A stretch of DNA of 64,000 nt, taken from contig NZ_LT985750.1 of the NCBI RefSeq assembly GCF_900290115.1, positions 94,388-158,387 on the forward strand. The letters run 5' to 3'. The translations under genes were made by a program, and so were the position numbers. Each line of letters opens with the position of its first letter. Position 1 is the first letter of the stretch. This stretch comes from Alistipes sp. Marseille-P5061. GTDB taxonomy: Bacteria; Bacteroidota; Bacteroidia; Bacteroidales; Rikenellaceae. Shown one piece after another: positions 8,929 through 18,511 of this stretch. The notes under the pieces were generated by a model, which ran no database searches, was not told where the DNA came from, and saw nothing but the letters and a program-made list of their open reading frames with translations.

Positions 8929-10173
8929 TTATCGGATTTTGAGCGTCACGAGCGTGATGGCCGCCAGCAGCAGCGAGATAATCCAGAAGCGGACGACAAT
9001 CTTCGTCTCGAAGATGTTCTTCTTCTGGTAGTGGTGGTGGAGCGGGGCCATGAGCAGGATGCGGCGCCCCTCGCCGTAGCGGTGCTTGGTGTACTTGAAG
9101 TAGGAGACCTGCATCATCACCGAGAGGCTCTCGACCAGGAATACGCCGCAGAGCAGCGGCAGCAGCAGCTCCTTGCGGATGCAGAGGGCGAAGACGGCGA
9201 TGATGCCGCCGATGGAGAGCGAGCCGGTGTCGCCCATGAAAATCTGCGCCGGGAAGGAGTTGTACCAGAGGAAGCCGATGAGTGCGCCGAGGAAGGCGGC
9301 GGCGAAGACCGTCAGCTCGCCCGCCCCGGGGATGTACATGATGTTGAGGTAGTCGGCATAGACGATGTGGCCCGAGAGGTAGGCCAGCACGCCCAGCACG
9401 GCGACAATCGGCGCCGAGACGCCCGTGGCCAGACCGTCCAGACCGTCGGTGAGGTTGGCGCCGTTCGAGACGGCCGTGATGACGAAGATGGCCACGAAGA
9501 CGTAGAGCAGCCAGGCGGCCGTCTCGTTGCCGCCCGTCAGCCAGGCGTAGTCCAGCTCGTTGTCCTTGATGAAGGGGATGGTCGTCTTGGTGGTCTTCGT
9601 GCTCTCGGAGCTGAGCACCACGTTCTGGTGGATGCCCTGCACGGGGGTTCCGTCCTGCTCGACGATGAGCGTGTCGACCGGCTGGACGACCTTCTCGCGG
9701 ACGACGATGTCCTGCGAGAGCCACATCGTCGTGCCGACGATGATGCCCAGTCCGACCTGACCCACAATCTTGAAGCGCCCCTTGAGCCCCTCCTTGTTGT
9801 GGCGGAAGACCTTGATGTAGTCGTCCAGGCCGCCGATGAATCCGAGCCAGAGCGTCGAGACGAGCATCAGCTGGATGTAGATGTTGTCGAGCTTGCCCAC
9901 CAACAGCGTGGGAACCAGGATGGCCAGCAGGATGAGGATGCCGCCCATGGTCGGGGTGCCGCGCTTCTGGAGCTGTCCTTCGAGCCCCAGGTCGCGAATC
10001 TCCTCGCCGATTTGCTGGCGGCGCAGCAGGTCGATGATGCGGCGTCCGAAGATGATGACGATGAGCAGTGCCAGGATGATGGCCGCCGCCGCCCGGAAGG
10101 AGAGGTACTGGAACATGCCCGAGCCCGGGAGGTCGTAGGTGCGGTCGAGGTACTGGAAAAGATGGTAAAGCAT
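8929..10173 (-). CDS. mraY: Phospho-N-acetylmuramoyl-pentapeptide-transferase
   Basis: MraY moves phospho-MurNAc-pentapeptide from UDP to undecaprenyl phosphate, making lipid I on the inner membrane. The 414-residue protein has about ten membrane helices, the early GTPTMGG motif, GGLDDYIKV with the paired aspartates, [10 protein letters not shown] and [10 protein letters not shown], and the C-terminal HHHYQKKN histidine motif. I placed the start at 10173 ([17 protein letters not shown]), as in other Bacteroidota MraY proteins; the frame extends upstream without similarity. It lies 118 bp after murE. The long extracytoplasmic loop (about residues 190-240) is longer than in E. coli. Confidence 0.95.
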   Translation of the reverse strand: MLYHLFQYLDRTYDLPGSGMFQYLSFRAAAAIILALLIVIIFGRRIIDLLRRQQIGEEIRDLGLEGQLQKRGTPTMGGILILLAILVPTLLVGKLDNIYIQLMLVSTLWLGFIGGLDDYIKVFRHNKEGLKGRFKIVGQVGLGIIVGTTMWLSQDIVVREKVVQPVDTLIVEQDGTPVQGIHQNVVLSSESTKTTKTTIPFIKDNELDYAWLTGGNETAAWLLYVFVAIFVITAVSNGANLTDGLDGLATGVSAPIVAVLGVLAYLSGHIVYADYLNIMYIPGAGELTVFAAAFLGALIGFLWYNSFPAQIFMGDTGSLSIGGIIAVFALCIRKELLLPLLCGVFLVESLSVMMQVSYFKYTKHRYGEGRRILLMAPLHHHYQKKNIFETKIVVRFWIISLLLAAITLVTLKIR

Positions 10174-10291
10174 GGTAAGGTCGTTTCTCTTGTTGTGTCG
10201 TGTGTCGTGTGTCTGTGTCGTGCGCCCGGCGGGTTCGCGCCGTGTTGCGGCCGCGGCGGGCGTTCGCGCCGGTCCGGTTTGCGGTGGGGGG

Positions 10292-11761
10292 CTATCGGGC
10301 CGTCCCGCCGTCGAGCGCCGCGAAGTCGCGGCGGAGCTCCTCGCGGTCGTCGAAGTGGCGCCGCTCGTCGCCCACAATCTGGTAGGTCTCGTGCCCCTTG
10401 CCGGCCACGAGCAGCAGGTCGCCCGGAGCCGAGAGCATCACGGCCGTGCGGATGGCCTCGGCGCGGTCGGTGATGCGCAGGTAGCGGTCGCCGGGCTGCA
10501 GTCCGGCCGTCATCTCGTCGAGAATCGCCTCGGGCGACTCGTGGCGCGGGTTGTCCGAGGTGAAGATGGCCGTCGAGGCGTACTTGACGGCAATCTGCGC
10601 CATCTCGGGGCGCTTGGTGCGGTCGCGGTCGCCGCCGCAGCCGCAGACGACGATGAGCCGCTGTTCGGGGCGGCGTACCTCGTCGAGCGTCTGGAGGACG
10701 TTCTCCAGCGCGTCGGGCGTATGGGCGTAGTCCACCACGGCGGTGGTGCCGTTGGCGGCGCGGATGAACTCCAGCCGTCCGCTCACGGGGTGCAGTGCAC
10801 TCATGGCGCGCAGCACCTCCGCGCGGTCGAATCCCAGCAGGCAGGCCGTGCCGTAGACGGCCAGCAGGTTGCTGGCGTTGAAGCGCCCGAGGAAGCCGAC
10901 CCACACCTCGCTGCCGTCGATGCGCAGCAGCATGCCGTCGGGGTGCATCTCGAGGATTTTGGCCCGGAAGTCGGCCATCGAGCGCAGCGAGTAGGTGTAG
11001 CGCCGCGCGGCGGTGTTCTGGAGCATCACCGCGCCGTTGCGGTCGTCGGCGTTGGTCAGCGCGAAGGCCCCCTGCGGCAGCCGGTCGAAGAAGAGCTTCT
11101 TGGCGCGGATGTACTCGGCGAAGGTCTTGTGGTAGTCGAGGTGGTCGTGGGTGATGTTGGTGAAGAGCCCTCCGGCGAAGTCGAGTCCGCGCGTCCGCTC
11201 CTGGACGATGGCGTGCGACGAGCACTCCATGAAGCAGTAGCTGCACCCGGCGTCGACCATGCGGCGCAGCATGGCGTTGAGGCGCACGGGGTCGGGCGTG
11301 GTGTGGGTCGACTCGATGCGCTCGTCGTCGATGCGGTAGACCACCGTCGAGATGAGGCCGGCGCGGTAGCCGAGCGCCCGCACCAGGTCGTAGAGCAGCG
11401 TGGCGGTGGTCGTCTTGCCGTTGGTGCCCGTCACACCGACGAGCTTCAGCGCGCGGCTCGGGTGGTCGTAGAAGGCTGCCGCCGCATCGGCCAGGGCGCC
11501 GTGTGCATCCTTCACGCGGACGAAGGCGACCCCTTCGGGCCGCTCGGCGGGCATGCGTTCGCAGACGACGGCCGCGGCTCCGGCGGCCAGCGCCGCCCCG
11601 ATGAAGTCGTGCCCGTCGCACTGCGTGCCGGGGATGGCGAAAAAGCAGCTTCCCGGCCGCACGGCACGCGAATCGAAGGCGAGTGCCTCGATGGCGGCGT
11701 CGCGGGGGCCCGCAAGCTCCTCGACGGGAATGCCGTGCAAAAGTTCTTCCAATGGTTTCAT
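10292..11761 (-). CDS. murE: UDP-N-acetylmuramyl-tripeptide synthetase (meso-DAP adding)
   Basis: The 489-residue Mur ligase adds the third amino acid to UDP-MurNAc-dipeptide. The ATP loop [12 protein letters not shown] is near residue 110, and the Mur ligase middle domain shows [17 protein letters not shown] with the carbamylated Lys region. The substrate-selecting motif DNPRHE (about residue 405) is the signature for meso-diaminopimelate rather than lysine. It is the first gene after a 333-bp break in the cluster and precedes mraY by 118 bp. Confidence 0.96.
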   Translation of the reverse strand: MKPLEELLHGIPVEELAGPRDAAIEALAFDSRAVRPGSCFFAIPGTQCDGHDFIGAALAAGAAAVVCERMPAERPEGVAFVRVKDAHGALADAAAAFYDHPSRALKLVGVTGTNGKTTTATLLYDLVRALGYRAGLISTVVYRIDDERIESTHTTPDPVRLNAMLRRMVDAGCSYCFMECSSHAIVQERTRGLDFAGGLFTNITHDHLDYHKTFAEYIRAKKLFFDRLPQGAFALTNADDRNGAVMLQNTAARRYTYSLRSMADFRAKILEMHPDGMLLRIDGSEVWVGFLGRFNASNLLAVYGTACLLGFDRAEVLRAMSALHPVSGRLEFIRAANGTTAVVDYAHTPDALENVLQTLDEVRRPEQRLIVVCGCGGDRDRTKRPEMAQIAVKYASTAIFTSDNPRHESPEAILDEMTAGLQPGDRYLRITDRAEAIRTAVMLSAPGDLLLVAGKGHETYQIVGDERRHFDDREELRRDFAALDGGTAR

Positions 11762-11816
11762 CGTATGTTGCTTCAGTTTTTACTGACAATCGTTCGTTTC
11801 AATCCGCCGCCCCGGG

Positions 11817-11970
11817 GTGGCTGCAGTCTTTGTCCTGCACCCGGCCCGGCGTTTTTTCCGGTCCTCTCGGCCCCGGCGGTGGGGTATTCTTCTCCGCACC
11901 CGGTGGTGGCGGTCTTTGTCCCGCACCCGGCCCGGCGTTTTTTTTCGGTCCTCTCCGACCCCGGCGTCCG
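11817..11970. repeat. 86-bp imperfect direct repeat between ftsI and murE
   Basis: A segment starting TCTTTGTCCTGCACCCGGC at 11827 recurs at 11913, a period of 86 bp, with a GC-rich core followed by a T run. It fills much of the 333-bp gap (11762-12094) between ftsI and murE. I see no gene there. The T runs after GC-rich stretches could weaken transcription on the plus strand, opposite to the operon. Confidence 0.6.
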
Positions 11971-12094
11971 GGTTGTACCACTCGGCTCCGTCCGGTTTCT
12001 TTATTGGGCCCGGCCCCGGCGCTTCCTTTTATCGTGCCGGCTCCGGTCGGCCCCCCATCAAGCCCTCTCGGCTCCTTGTCTCCCTCCCCGGCCG

Positions 12095-14356
12095 CTACTG
12101 CAGCGCGATGGAGACCGTCGCTCCCGGCGCAACGTGCGTCCCGGGCGGGATGCTCTGGCGGCGCACCGAACCCTCGCCCGTAAAGGCGACGCGCAGCCCC
12201 TGCGACTCGAGCAGGAAGAGGGCATCCTTGAGCCCCATGCCCCGCACGTCGGGCATGACACTGCGCTGCGTCTCGAGCTCCGCGATGTGGACGCGCGCGG
12301 TGCTGTCGACCATGGCGCGGCCCCAGCCGTGGCGGCTCTCGCTGCGGACGTTGCGCGAGAGCTCGCCCGCCACTTCACGGAGCTGTTCGATGCTGCCCCC
12401 CTTGATGTGCTCGGGGTAGCGCCGCTCGCCGCCCCGCTCCACGCGGCCGTGCCACTCCTGCTCGCGGTTCGAGATGTAGTCGACCATCCGCTTGACCACC
12501 GGACCGGCCAGCGGCCCGCCGTAGTAGGCCTTGCCCGGCTGGGCGCGGGTCTCGATGGTGGTCAGCACCGTGTAGCGCGGCTCGTCGGAGGGGAAGAAGG
12601 CAATCATCGACCCCAGGTAGTAGCGTCCCCCCATGCGGCTGTCGGTAATCTGCGCCGTGCCGGTCTTGGCGGCCACGCGGTAGCGCGTCGAGTCGCGGAA
12701 GAACTGGCTGGCCGTACCCGTGCGGCAGACCTCCTCGAGGTCGCGCGTCACCTCGCGCAGCGTCTCGTGCGAGCAGATGCGGCTCTCGATGGTCTCGCTC
12801 CCGAAGCGGCGCACCACCTCGTCGCCGCGCCGCAGCTCGCGCACCAGCACCGGCGATATCATCTTGCCGCCGTTGGCGATGGCGTTGTAGAAGGTGAGCA
12901 TCTGGATGGGGGCCAGCCGCACGCGGTAGCCGTAGCTCATCTTGACGAGCATCACGCCCGGGTCGGGCACCTTCCAGTCGCGCGTGATGGAGGGCTTGCG
13001 CTCGCCCAGCCGCTCCAGCCCGACGGTCTGCCCCAGGTGGAGCTGCTCGTGGAGGAAGTTGCTGTAATCCATCTTCTTGCCCGTGGCTCCGTAGTGCTCC
13101 CAGACCGCCTCGGCGAAGTAGACGTTCGACGACGAGGCCACCGCGCGGCGGAAGTCGATGACGCGGTCGCCGCGGTGCGAGTCGCGGATGTTGCGCGCCG
13201 GGCCCACGGTCACCGGGTCGCCGTTGTGGGTGTCGTACTCCTTGTGGGGCGACATGCCGGCGTCGTCGAGCAGCAGCAGCATCGAGGCGAGCTTGAAGGT
13301 CGAGCCGGGCTCCATGCTGCGCCCCAGGGCGTAGTTCTCGCGCTCGGCGAAGCTCCCCTCGCCGCCCGCGCGCCCGAGGTTGGCCATGGCCAGAATCTCG
13401 CCCGTGCGCGTCTCCATGACGATGGTGGTCCCCCAGATGGCGTTCTGCGCCTCGAGCTGCTGGCGCAGCGCCTTGTCGGCCACATCCTGAAGGTCCAGGT
13501 CGAGCGTCGTCACCACGTCGGCGCCGTCGAGCGGCTCCTCGTTGCCCTTGCCTGCCACGCGGCCGTAGAAGCCGCGGGCGATGCGCTGCCGCACGGCCTT
13601 TCCGTCGTGTCCGGCCAGCTCCTCGCGGTAGGCATCCTCGATGCCGTAGTTGCCGCGGTCACCCGTCAGGCCGACCGTACGACGGGCCAGCTCGCCCTGG
13701 GGATAGATGCGCTCGTCGCGCTCGACGAGCGTGTAGACCATGCCCATGTTCCAGTTGAGCAGCGGGTAGCGGCGCAGCGTCTCCCACTCGGCGCGGTCGA
13801 CCTCGCGCGGGAAGATGTTGACGGGGGTGTGGTCGCGCAGCGTGTCGTAGATGCGGCGCGTGATGTACTCCTCGCCGCGCAGGCGGTCGATGAGCCGCCC
13901 CAGAAAGCCCGTGGAGCGGAGGTAGGTGGTCTCGCGGGCGTTGACCAGCCGGTAGCGGCGGGCATGCTCGGCGCGGAAGAAGCGGCGGTACTCCGAGGCG
14001 GGCTTGTCGCGGAAGAAGGCGGCGAGCAGCTTGGCCAGCGAGTCGCTCTGCTCGTGGAAGCTCTTCAGCGAGTCGAGTCCCGGGCTGCCGAAGTCGAAGG
14101 CGGCCTGGTAGCGGAAAATCGAGGTGGCCAGCGGCTCGCCGTTGCGGGCCAGGATGCTGCCCCGCTGGGCGGGGATGACCTCCTCGGTGAAGATGCGGCT
14201 CGAGAGGCGGTCGGCGTTGTAGGCCACCTCGCGGCTGAAGAGCTGCACCCAGATGAGGCGCAGCAGCACGACGGCCGCCACGGCGATGAAGAGCACGTAG
14301 AGCAGCCGGACCCGCAGCAGGATGTCCTTCTTGATGGGTGAGTGTACCTCCTTCAT
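12095..14356 (-). CDS. ftsI: Division-specific penicillin-binding protein with PASTA domain
   Basis: The 753-residue class B PBP cross-links septal peptidoglycan beside FtsW. One membrane helix lies at about residues 15-37, followed by the dimerisation domain starting at IPAQRGSILARNGEPLA. The transpeptidase has the nucleophile motif STFK (Ser near residue 350), SSN (about 408) and KTGT (about 562). A single C-terminal PASTA domain begins at MPDVRGMGLKDALFLL. The gene lies 6 bp after ftsL. A PASTA tail is usual in Bacteroidota FtsI and in PBP2x-like proteins. Confidence 0.94.
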   Translation of the reverse strand: MKEVHSPIKKDILLRVRLLYVLFIAVAAVVLLRLIWVQLFSREVAYNADRLSSRIFTEEVIPAQRGSILARNGEPLATSIFRYQAAFDFGSPGLDSLKSFHEQSDSLAKLLAAFFRDKPASEYRRFFRAEHARRYRLVNARETTYLRSTGFLGRLIDRLRGEEYITRRIYDTLRDHTPVNIFPREVDRAEWETLRRYPLLNWNMGMVYTLVERDERIYPQGELARRTVGLTGDRGNYGIEDAYREELAGHDGKAVRQRIARGFYGRVAGKGNEEPLDGADVVTTLDLDLQDVADKALRQQLEAQNAIWGTTIVMETRTGEILAMANLGRAGGEGSFAERENYALGRSMEPGSTFKLASMLLLLDDAGMSPHKEYDTHNGDPVTVGPARNIRDSHRGDRVIDFRRAVASSSNVYFAEAVWEHYGATGKKMDYSNFLHEQLHLGQTVGLERLGERKPSITRDWKVPDPGVMLVKMSYGYRVRLAPIQMLTFYNAIANGGKMISPVLVRELRRGDEVVRRFGSETIESRICSHETLREVTRDLEEVCRTGTASQFFRDSTRYRVAAKTGTAQITDSRMGGRYYLGSMIAFFPSDEPRYTVLTTIETRAQPGKAYYGGPLAGPVVKRMVDYISNREQEWHGRVERGGERRYPEHIKGGSIEQLREVAGELSRNVRSESRHGWGRAMVDSTARVHIAELETQRSVMPDVRGMGLKDALFLLESQGLRVAFTGEGSVRRQSIPPGTHVAPGATVSIALQ

Positions 14357-14362
14357 GGCCGT

Positions 14363-14875
14363 TTATTCGATGATTTCGCCCGGAACCGTCGGGTCGTAGA
14401 GTTCGATGCCGCGCTGGCGCAGCTGTTCGACGACGGCCGAATGGGTCGTCACGCGGAAGCGCTGCTGCTGGAGGCGCACCGAGCGCTCGCGCAGCATCTG
14501 CACTTCGCGTTCGAGCTGCGAATAGCGGCGGTCGAGGTGCAGCGACCAGAACATCACCACGATGCTCAGGAAGAACATCCCCGCGATGCTGAGCAGGTAG
14601 GGGTAGGCCTCCGAGGCCTCCTTGCGCAGCAGGATGGTGCCCGAGATGAGCTGGCGGATGGTGCTCGAGGCGCGTTTGCGCGCCCGCTCCTCGGCCTCTT
14701 CGCGTTCGCGGCGCTCGGCCTCTTCGCGTTCGGCATCCTCGCGCAGCTCCTCGTCGGCCTCGCCCCGCTGGATGCGCACCACCTCGCGGCGAATCTTGCG
14801 TGCAAGTTCCGCCTCGCGCTCGCGCTCGGCGAGCTCCTCGGGGGTTACGGGGTCGAATTCGTGGTCCTGCATCAT
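14363..14875 (-). CDS. ftsL: FtsL-like division protein
   Basis: The 170-residue bitopic protein has a long charged cytoplasmic head (about residues 1-95, rich in Glu and Arg, probably helical), one membrane helix (about 96-118, LLSIAGMFFLSIVVMFW) and a periplasmic coiled coil (YSQLEREVQMLRERSVRLQQQ). Size, topology and the place between rsmH and ftsI identify FtsL, although sequence similarity in this family is low. The usual FtsL head is much shorter. The stop is 6 bp before ftsI. The gap of 180 bp to rsmH holds no gene. Confidence 0.82.
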   Translation of the reverse strand: MMQDHEFDPVTPEELAEREREAELARKIRREVVRIQRGEADEELREDAEREEAERREREEAEERARKRASSTIRQLISGTILLRKEASEAYPYLLSIAGMFFLSIVVMFWSLHLDRRYSQLEREVQMLRERSVRLQQQRFRVTTHSAVVEQLRQRGIELYDPTVPGEIIE

Positions 14876-15055
14876 GGCGGGTCGTCTCTTTATCTCGTGT
14901 TATCTCGTGCGGTCGGCGGGGTGCGGCTCCGCAGTCTCTTTGCCGGGCGCCTCCCGTCTCCTCTCGTTTTCTATTATTATAGGCCGCGCCGGCCCGTTTC
15001 TTTCACCGGCCTTCCTGCTTGCCGGCCTTCTTCTCTTTTCCCGGCTGCCTCGCAG

Positions 15056-16006
15056 CTATCGGCTTTCCTGCTCGCCGGCCGCCTCGCCGGGGATATCCGC
15101 CCGCTTGACGGCCGCCCGCAGCCGGGCCGAACGCGAACGGGGGTTGCGTGCCAGCTCCTCGTCCGAGGGGGTCACCGCCTTGCGGGTGAGCGGCTCGAAG
15201 GGGGTGAGGCTCCGCCCGAAGAAGTCCTTCTCGACGCGCCCCTCGAAGTTGCCGCTGCGCATGAAGTTCTTCACCAGCCGGTCCTCGAGCGAGTGGTAGG
15301 AGATGACCACCAGCCGCCCGCCCGGACGCAGCACCTTGAGGCTCTGCTCGAGCGCCATCTTGAGCGCCTCCATCTCGCCGTTGACCTCGATGCGGAGCGC
15401 CTGGAAGAGCTTGGTGAGGAACTTCGCCTCCTCCTTGCGGGGGGTGCAGGGGCGCACCGCCGCAACCAGCTGCGCGGTGGTGCGGATGGGCTCCCCGGCG
15501 CGTGCCCGCTCGATGCAGTTGGCAATCTTCCAGGGGGTCTCCAGCTCGCCCCAGTCGCGCAGCAGACGCGTCAGCTCGGCGTTGGTGTAGCCGTTGACCA
15601 CGTCGGCCGCCGTCAGGTGTCCCCGCTGGTTCATCCGCATGTCGAGCGGCGCCTCGCCGCGGAACGAGAAGCCCCGCTCGAGGTCGTCGAAGTGGTGCGA
15701 CGAGACCCCCAGGTCGGCCAGAATGCCGTCGACCTGCACGACGCCGCGCAGCCGCAGCGCCCCGCGCAGGAAGCGGAAGTTGCTCTCGACGTAGTGGAAC
15801 CGCCCGTCGTCGGGGCAGTTGGCGCGCGTGTCGCGGTCCTGGTCGAAGGCGTAGAGCCGCCCTTCGGGCCCCAGTGCGGCGAGGATGCGGCGCGAGTGCC
15901 CTCCGCCGCCGAAGGTCAGGTCGGCGTAGGTGCCTCGGGGGTCGATGTCGAGCAGCCCGACCGACTCCTCGAGCAGGACGGGTACGTGGTATTGCGGAGC
16001 AGCCAT
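15056..16006 (-). CDS. rsmH: 16S rRNA (cytosine(1402)-N(4))-methyltransferase
   Basis: RsmH (MraW) methylates N4 of C1402 in the 30S P site. The 316-residue protein begins MAAPQYHVPVLLEES, the conserved N-terminus of the family, which sets the start at 16006 although the frame is open far upstream. The SAM-binding motif DLTFGGGGHSR, the ILADLGVSSHHFD motif and the C-terminal SYHSLEDRLVKNF segment are all present. It opens the dcw cluster; mraZ, normally just upstream, is absent, and the divergent gene at 16160 takes that place. Confidence 0.95.
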   Translation of the reverse strand: MAAPQYHVPVLLEESVGLLDIDPRGTYADLTFGGGGHSRRILAALGPEGRLYAFDQDRDTRANCPDDGRFHYVESNFRFLRGALRLRGVVQVDGILADLGVSSHHFDDLERGFSFRGEAPLDMRMNQRGHLTAADVVNGYTNAELTRLLRDWGELETPWKIANCIERARAGEPIRTTAQLVAAVRPCTPRKEEAKFLTKLFQALRIEVNGEMEALKMALEQSLKVLRPGGRLVVISYHSLEDRLVKNFMRSGNFEGRVEKDFFGRSLTPFEPLTRKAVTPSDEELARNPRSRSARLRAAVKRADIPGEAAGEQESR

Positions 16007-16059
16007 TTCGCTATGGTCGATTTGGGTGTAAAGGTAGCGACTTTTTCCCGAAGAATGTT

Positions 16060-16067
16060 TATCTTTG
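16060..16067 (+). promoter_or_regulatory. -7 element for the glycine-lipid acyltransferase operon
   Basis: TATCTTTG lies 93 bp upstream of the ATG at 16160, in an A+T-rich stretch of an otherwise GC-rich region. There is no clear TTG at the right distance, only T runs at 16042-16046. On the opposite strand TACCTTTA at 16026-16033 could serve rsmH. Confidence 0.55.
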
Positions 16068-16159
16068 CCGATATAAATTTTTCCGACCCGGCTGCCGGTC
16101 GCCCTACGGCCGTGCGGCTCCGCTTCCGTACGGCGGAAGCGTGAAAAAAACAGTCCGAA

Positions 16160-16993
16160 ATGGCCGAAATCGACATAGCCCGCGTCCTCGCGGAGAAGGC
16201 CCCCTCGCTGGCCCGCCACCTTCCGGGCTTCGCCCTGCGGTGGCTGCGCCGCACCATCCACGAGGAGGATATCAACTACATCCTGCGCACCTTCTGGGAG
16301 CTCCCTCCGCGGGAGTTCATCCACGCCTGCTTCCGCACCTGGGGGGTCACCTACTCCTCCGAGGGGCTCGAGCGGCTCGACCCCGCGGGGCGCTACCTCT
16401 TCGTCTCGAACCACCCCTTCGGCGGCATGGACGGCATGATGCTGGCCGACGAGCTGATTGGCCGCTTCGGCGATGCGCGCGTGGTGGTCAACGACCTGCT
16501 CATGCACCTCGAGCCGCTGCGGCCGCTCTGGATTCCCGTCAACAAGCACGGGGCGCAGAGCGCCGCCTATGCGCGCCGCTACGAGGAGGAGTTCATGGGC
16601 GAGCGGCCGATTCTGACCTTCCCGGCGGGGCTCTGCTCGCGCCGCATCGGGGGGCAGGTGTGCGACCTTCCGTGGAAGCCCAACTTCCTGAAGAAAGCCT
16701 ACGCCTCGCAGCGGCAGGTGGTTCCGGTCTTCGTCGAGGGCGAGCTGTCGAACTTCTTCTACCGCGTGGCCTCGCTGCGCAAGGCGCTGGGCATCAAGTT
16801 CAACATCGAGATGCTCTGGCTCCCCGATGAGATGTTCTCCCAGGGGGGCAAACACTTCCGCATCCGCTTCGGCGAGCCGCTCCGCATGACGGAGCTCCAG
16901 GCGGCGGGGTCGCTCCGCGAACAGGTGGAGTTCGTACGCAAAAAGACCTATTTTTTGAAAAATAGCCTCGACGCAGGGGAGAAAAAGCGATAA
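16160..16993 (+). CDS. PlsC-type O-acyltransferase, GlsA-like
   Basis: The 277-residue protein has the acyltransferase signature NHPFGGMDG (about residue 90) and the later TFPAGLCSRR block, as in lysophosphatidate-type acyltransferases. The spacing between His and Asp is five residues, as in the subgroup that works on amino-acid lipids. The next gene encodes a GNAT-fold N-acyltransferase. In Bacteroides thetaiotaomicron an adjacent pair of these two families (GlsA and GlsB) makes glycine lipids: GlsB N-acylates glycine and GlsA adds the second acyl chain. I infer the same role here. Membrane-associated; no clear membrane helix. Confidence 0.8.
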   Translation: MAEIDIARVLAEKAPSLARHLPGFALRWLRRTIHEEDINYILRTFWELPPREFIHACFRTWGVTYSSEGLERLDPAGRYLFVSNHPFGGMDGMMLADELIGRFGDARVVVNDLLMHLEPLRPLWIPVNKHGAQSAAYARRYEEEFMGERPILTFPAGLCSRRIGGQVCDLPWKPNFLKKAYASQRQVVPVFVEGELSNFFYRVASLRKALGIKFNIEMLWLPDEMFSQGGKHFRIRFGEPLRMTELQAAGSLREQVEFVRKKTYFLKNSLDAGEKKR

Positions 16994-17068
16994 AATACCT
17001 ATTTTTGTGCCGTAAAGTATAATCCGCCGCCGACCCGCGGGCCGCGGCGGACGATATCCCAAACGCTG

Positions 17069-18067
17069 ATGCAACCGATTATTCCTCCCGTCGACCGGGC
17101 ACTGTTGCGGGCCGAGCTGACCCCCGAACGCAAGTACCGCGATACGAACAAGGCCTCGAACGAAATCTACATCTTTGCGGCCTCGGAGTGTCCGGCGCTG
17201 ATGCGCGAGGTGGGGCGCCTGCGCGAGGAGGCCTTCCGCATCGCCGGCGGCGGCACGGGGCTCGAGGTGGACATCGACGAGGAGGACCTCGCACCGGACG
17301 GCTACTACCAGCTCATCGTGTGGGACCCCCACGCCGAGGAGATAGTGGGTGGCTACCGCTTCATCGTTTGCACGTCGGAGCATCCGCGCCACCTCTCGAC
17401 CGAGCACTACTTCCGCTTCAGCGAGCAGTTCCGGCGCGACTACCTTCCCTATACCATCGAGCTGGGGCGCTCGTTCGTGCAGCGCTCCTACCAGGCGCGG
17501 GCCAACCGCAAGAGCATCTACGCGCTCGACAACCTCTGGGACGGACTGGGCGCCCTCATCGTGCTCAACCCCCAGGCGAAGTACCTCTTCGGCAAGGTGA
17601 CCATGTATACGACCTACAAGTCCGTGGCACGCAACGCCCTCATCTGGTTCCTGCGGCGCTACTTCCCCGACCGCGACCATCTGGTGACGGCCATCCACCC
17701 GCTGCAGCTCGACCTGGACGACCCCTACTACGAGGAGTTCTTCACGGGGAGCGACTATGCGGAGAACTACCGGATTCTGCTGCAGAAAATCCGCGAGTTC
17801 GACGAGACGATTCCGCCGCTCATCAACGCCTACATGAACCTCTCGCCGACGATGCGGGTCTTCGATACGGTCTCGAACCCCGACTTCGGCGGGGTGGAGG
17901 AGACGGGCATTCTGGTGACGATTCCCGACATCTACCCCGAGAAGCGCGAGCGCTACACCCGCTGGCAGGGGTGGCAGGCGAACCTCAAGCAGCGTCGCGA
18001 GCGGTTCCGCGAGCGGCTGCACGAGCATCTGCAGCGCATCAACCGCAAGGTGCGCAGCGGCGAGTAG
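17069..18067 (+). CDS. Hemolysin-like GNAT N-acyltransferase, GlsB-like
   Basis: The 332-residue protein belongs to the OlsB/hemolysin-like acyltransferase family, which transfers a 3-hydroxyacyl chain from acyl-ACP to the amino group of an amino acid. Supporting segments are REEAFRIAGGGTGLEVDIDE, the GGYRFIVC strand and ELGRSFVQRSYQ. It follows the PlsC-like gene by 75 bp on the same strand, matching the glsB-glsA pairing that forms glycine lipids (N-acyl glycine is commendamide). Substrate is inferred from the pairing, not proved by sequence. Confidence 0.8.
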   Translation: MQPIIPPVDRALLRAELTPERKYRDTNKASNEIYIFAASECPALMREVGRLREEAFRIAGGGTGLEVDIDEEDLAPDGYYQLIVWDPHAEEIVGGYRFIVCTSEHPRHLSTEHYFRFSEQFRRDYLPYTIELGRSFVQRSYQARANRKSIYALDNLWDGLGALIVLNPQAKYLFGKVTMYTTYKSVARNALIWFLRRYFPDRDHLVTAIHPLQLDLDDPYYEEFFTGSDYAENYRILLQKIREFDETIPPLINAYMNLSPTMRVFDTVSNPDFGGVEETGILVTIPDIYPEKRERYTRWQGWQANLKQRRERFRERLHEHLQRINRKVRSGE

Positions 18068-18426
18068 CGCGGCGGGGGCCCGGGGGCCGGAGATTGGGGT
18101 GCCGAACTGGACCGCCCGGAACTTGGCGGGGCTGGTGCATGGATGGTCCGGAACTTGGCAGGACCGCGATGGATGGCCCGAAGTTTGGCCGGGCCGGCGC
18201 AAGGAGGCCGGCGGCCCGGATTGGAGGGTGGCGGCCCAAAAACTGGAAAAGTGGCGTCCGACCCTGGTGTCGGGAGCGTCCCGAATTTGGGAACGACCCG
18301 GAGTTGGAGCAATGCGGCCCGAAAATTGGAAAAGCGCGGCAGCCGGCAGCGTCCGGCGGCAGCAGACGACTGGAAAAATCAGTATTTAAGTATCATAAGT
18401 ATTGTGTTGAAGACGGCTTGTCCGTC

Positions 18427-18461
18427 GACACCCCGGAGTGCCGCTCCGGGGTGTCTTTTTT
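18427..18461 (+). terminator. Intrinsic terminator downstream of the glycine-lipid genes
   Basis: A perfect 12-bp stem (18427-18438 with 18444-18455) with loop TGCCG is followed by six T residues. It lies 360 bp after the acyltransferase stop and directly after an A+T-rich stretch (18370-18420) that could also be the body of a small RNA. Confidence 0.85.
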
Positions 18462-18511
18462 GCCGGCGCCCGCTGACCCGCCGCCGACCCGCCGCCTTCC
18501 GGGACCGCCCG

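Noticed and set aside
10172..14341. Plus-strand open frame of 1389 codons
   Set aside because: It is antisense to murE and ftsI and arises from the GC-rich codon use of those genes.
15056..18202. Minus-strand open frame of 1048 codons extending rsmH
   Set aside because: Only residues from 16006 on match RsmH; the rest is antisense to the two acyltransferase genes.
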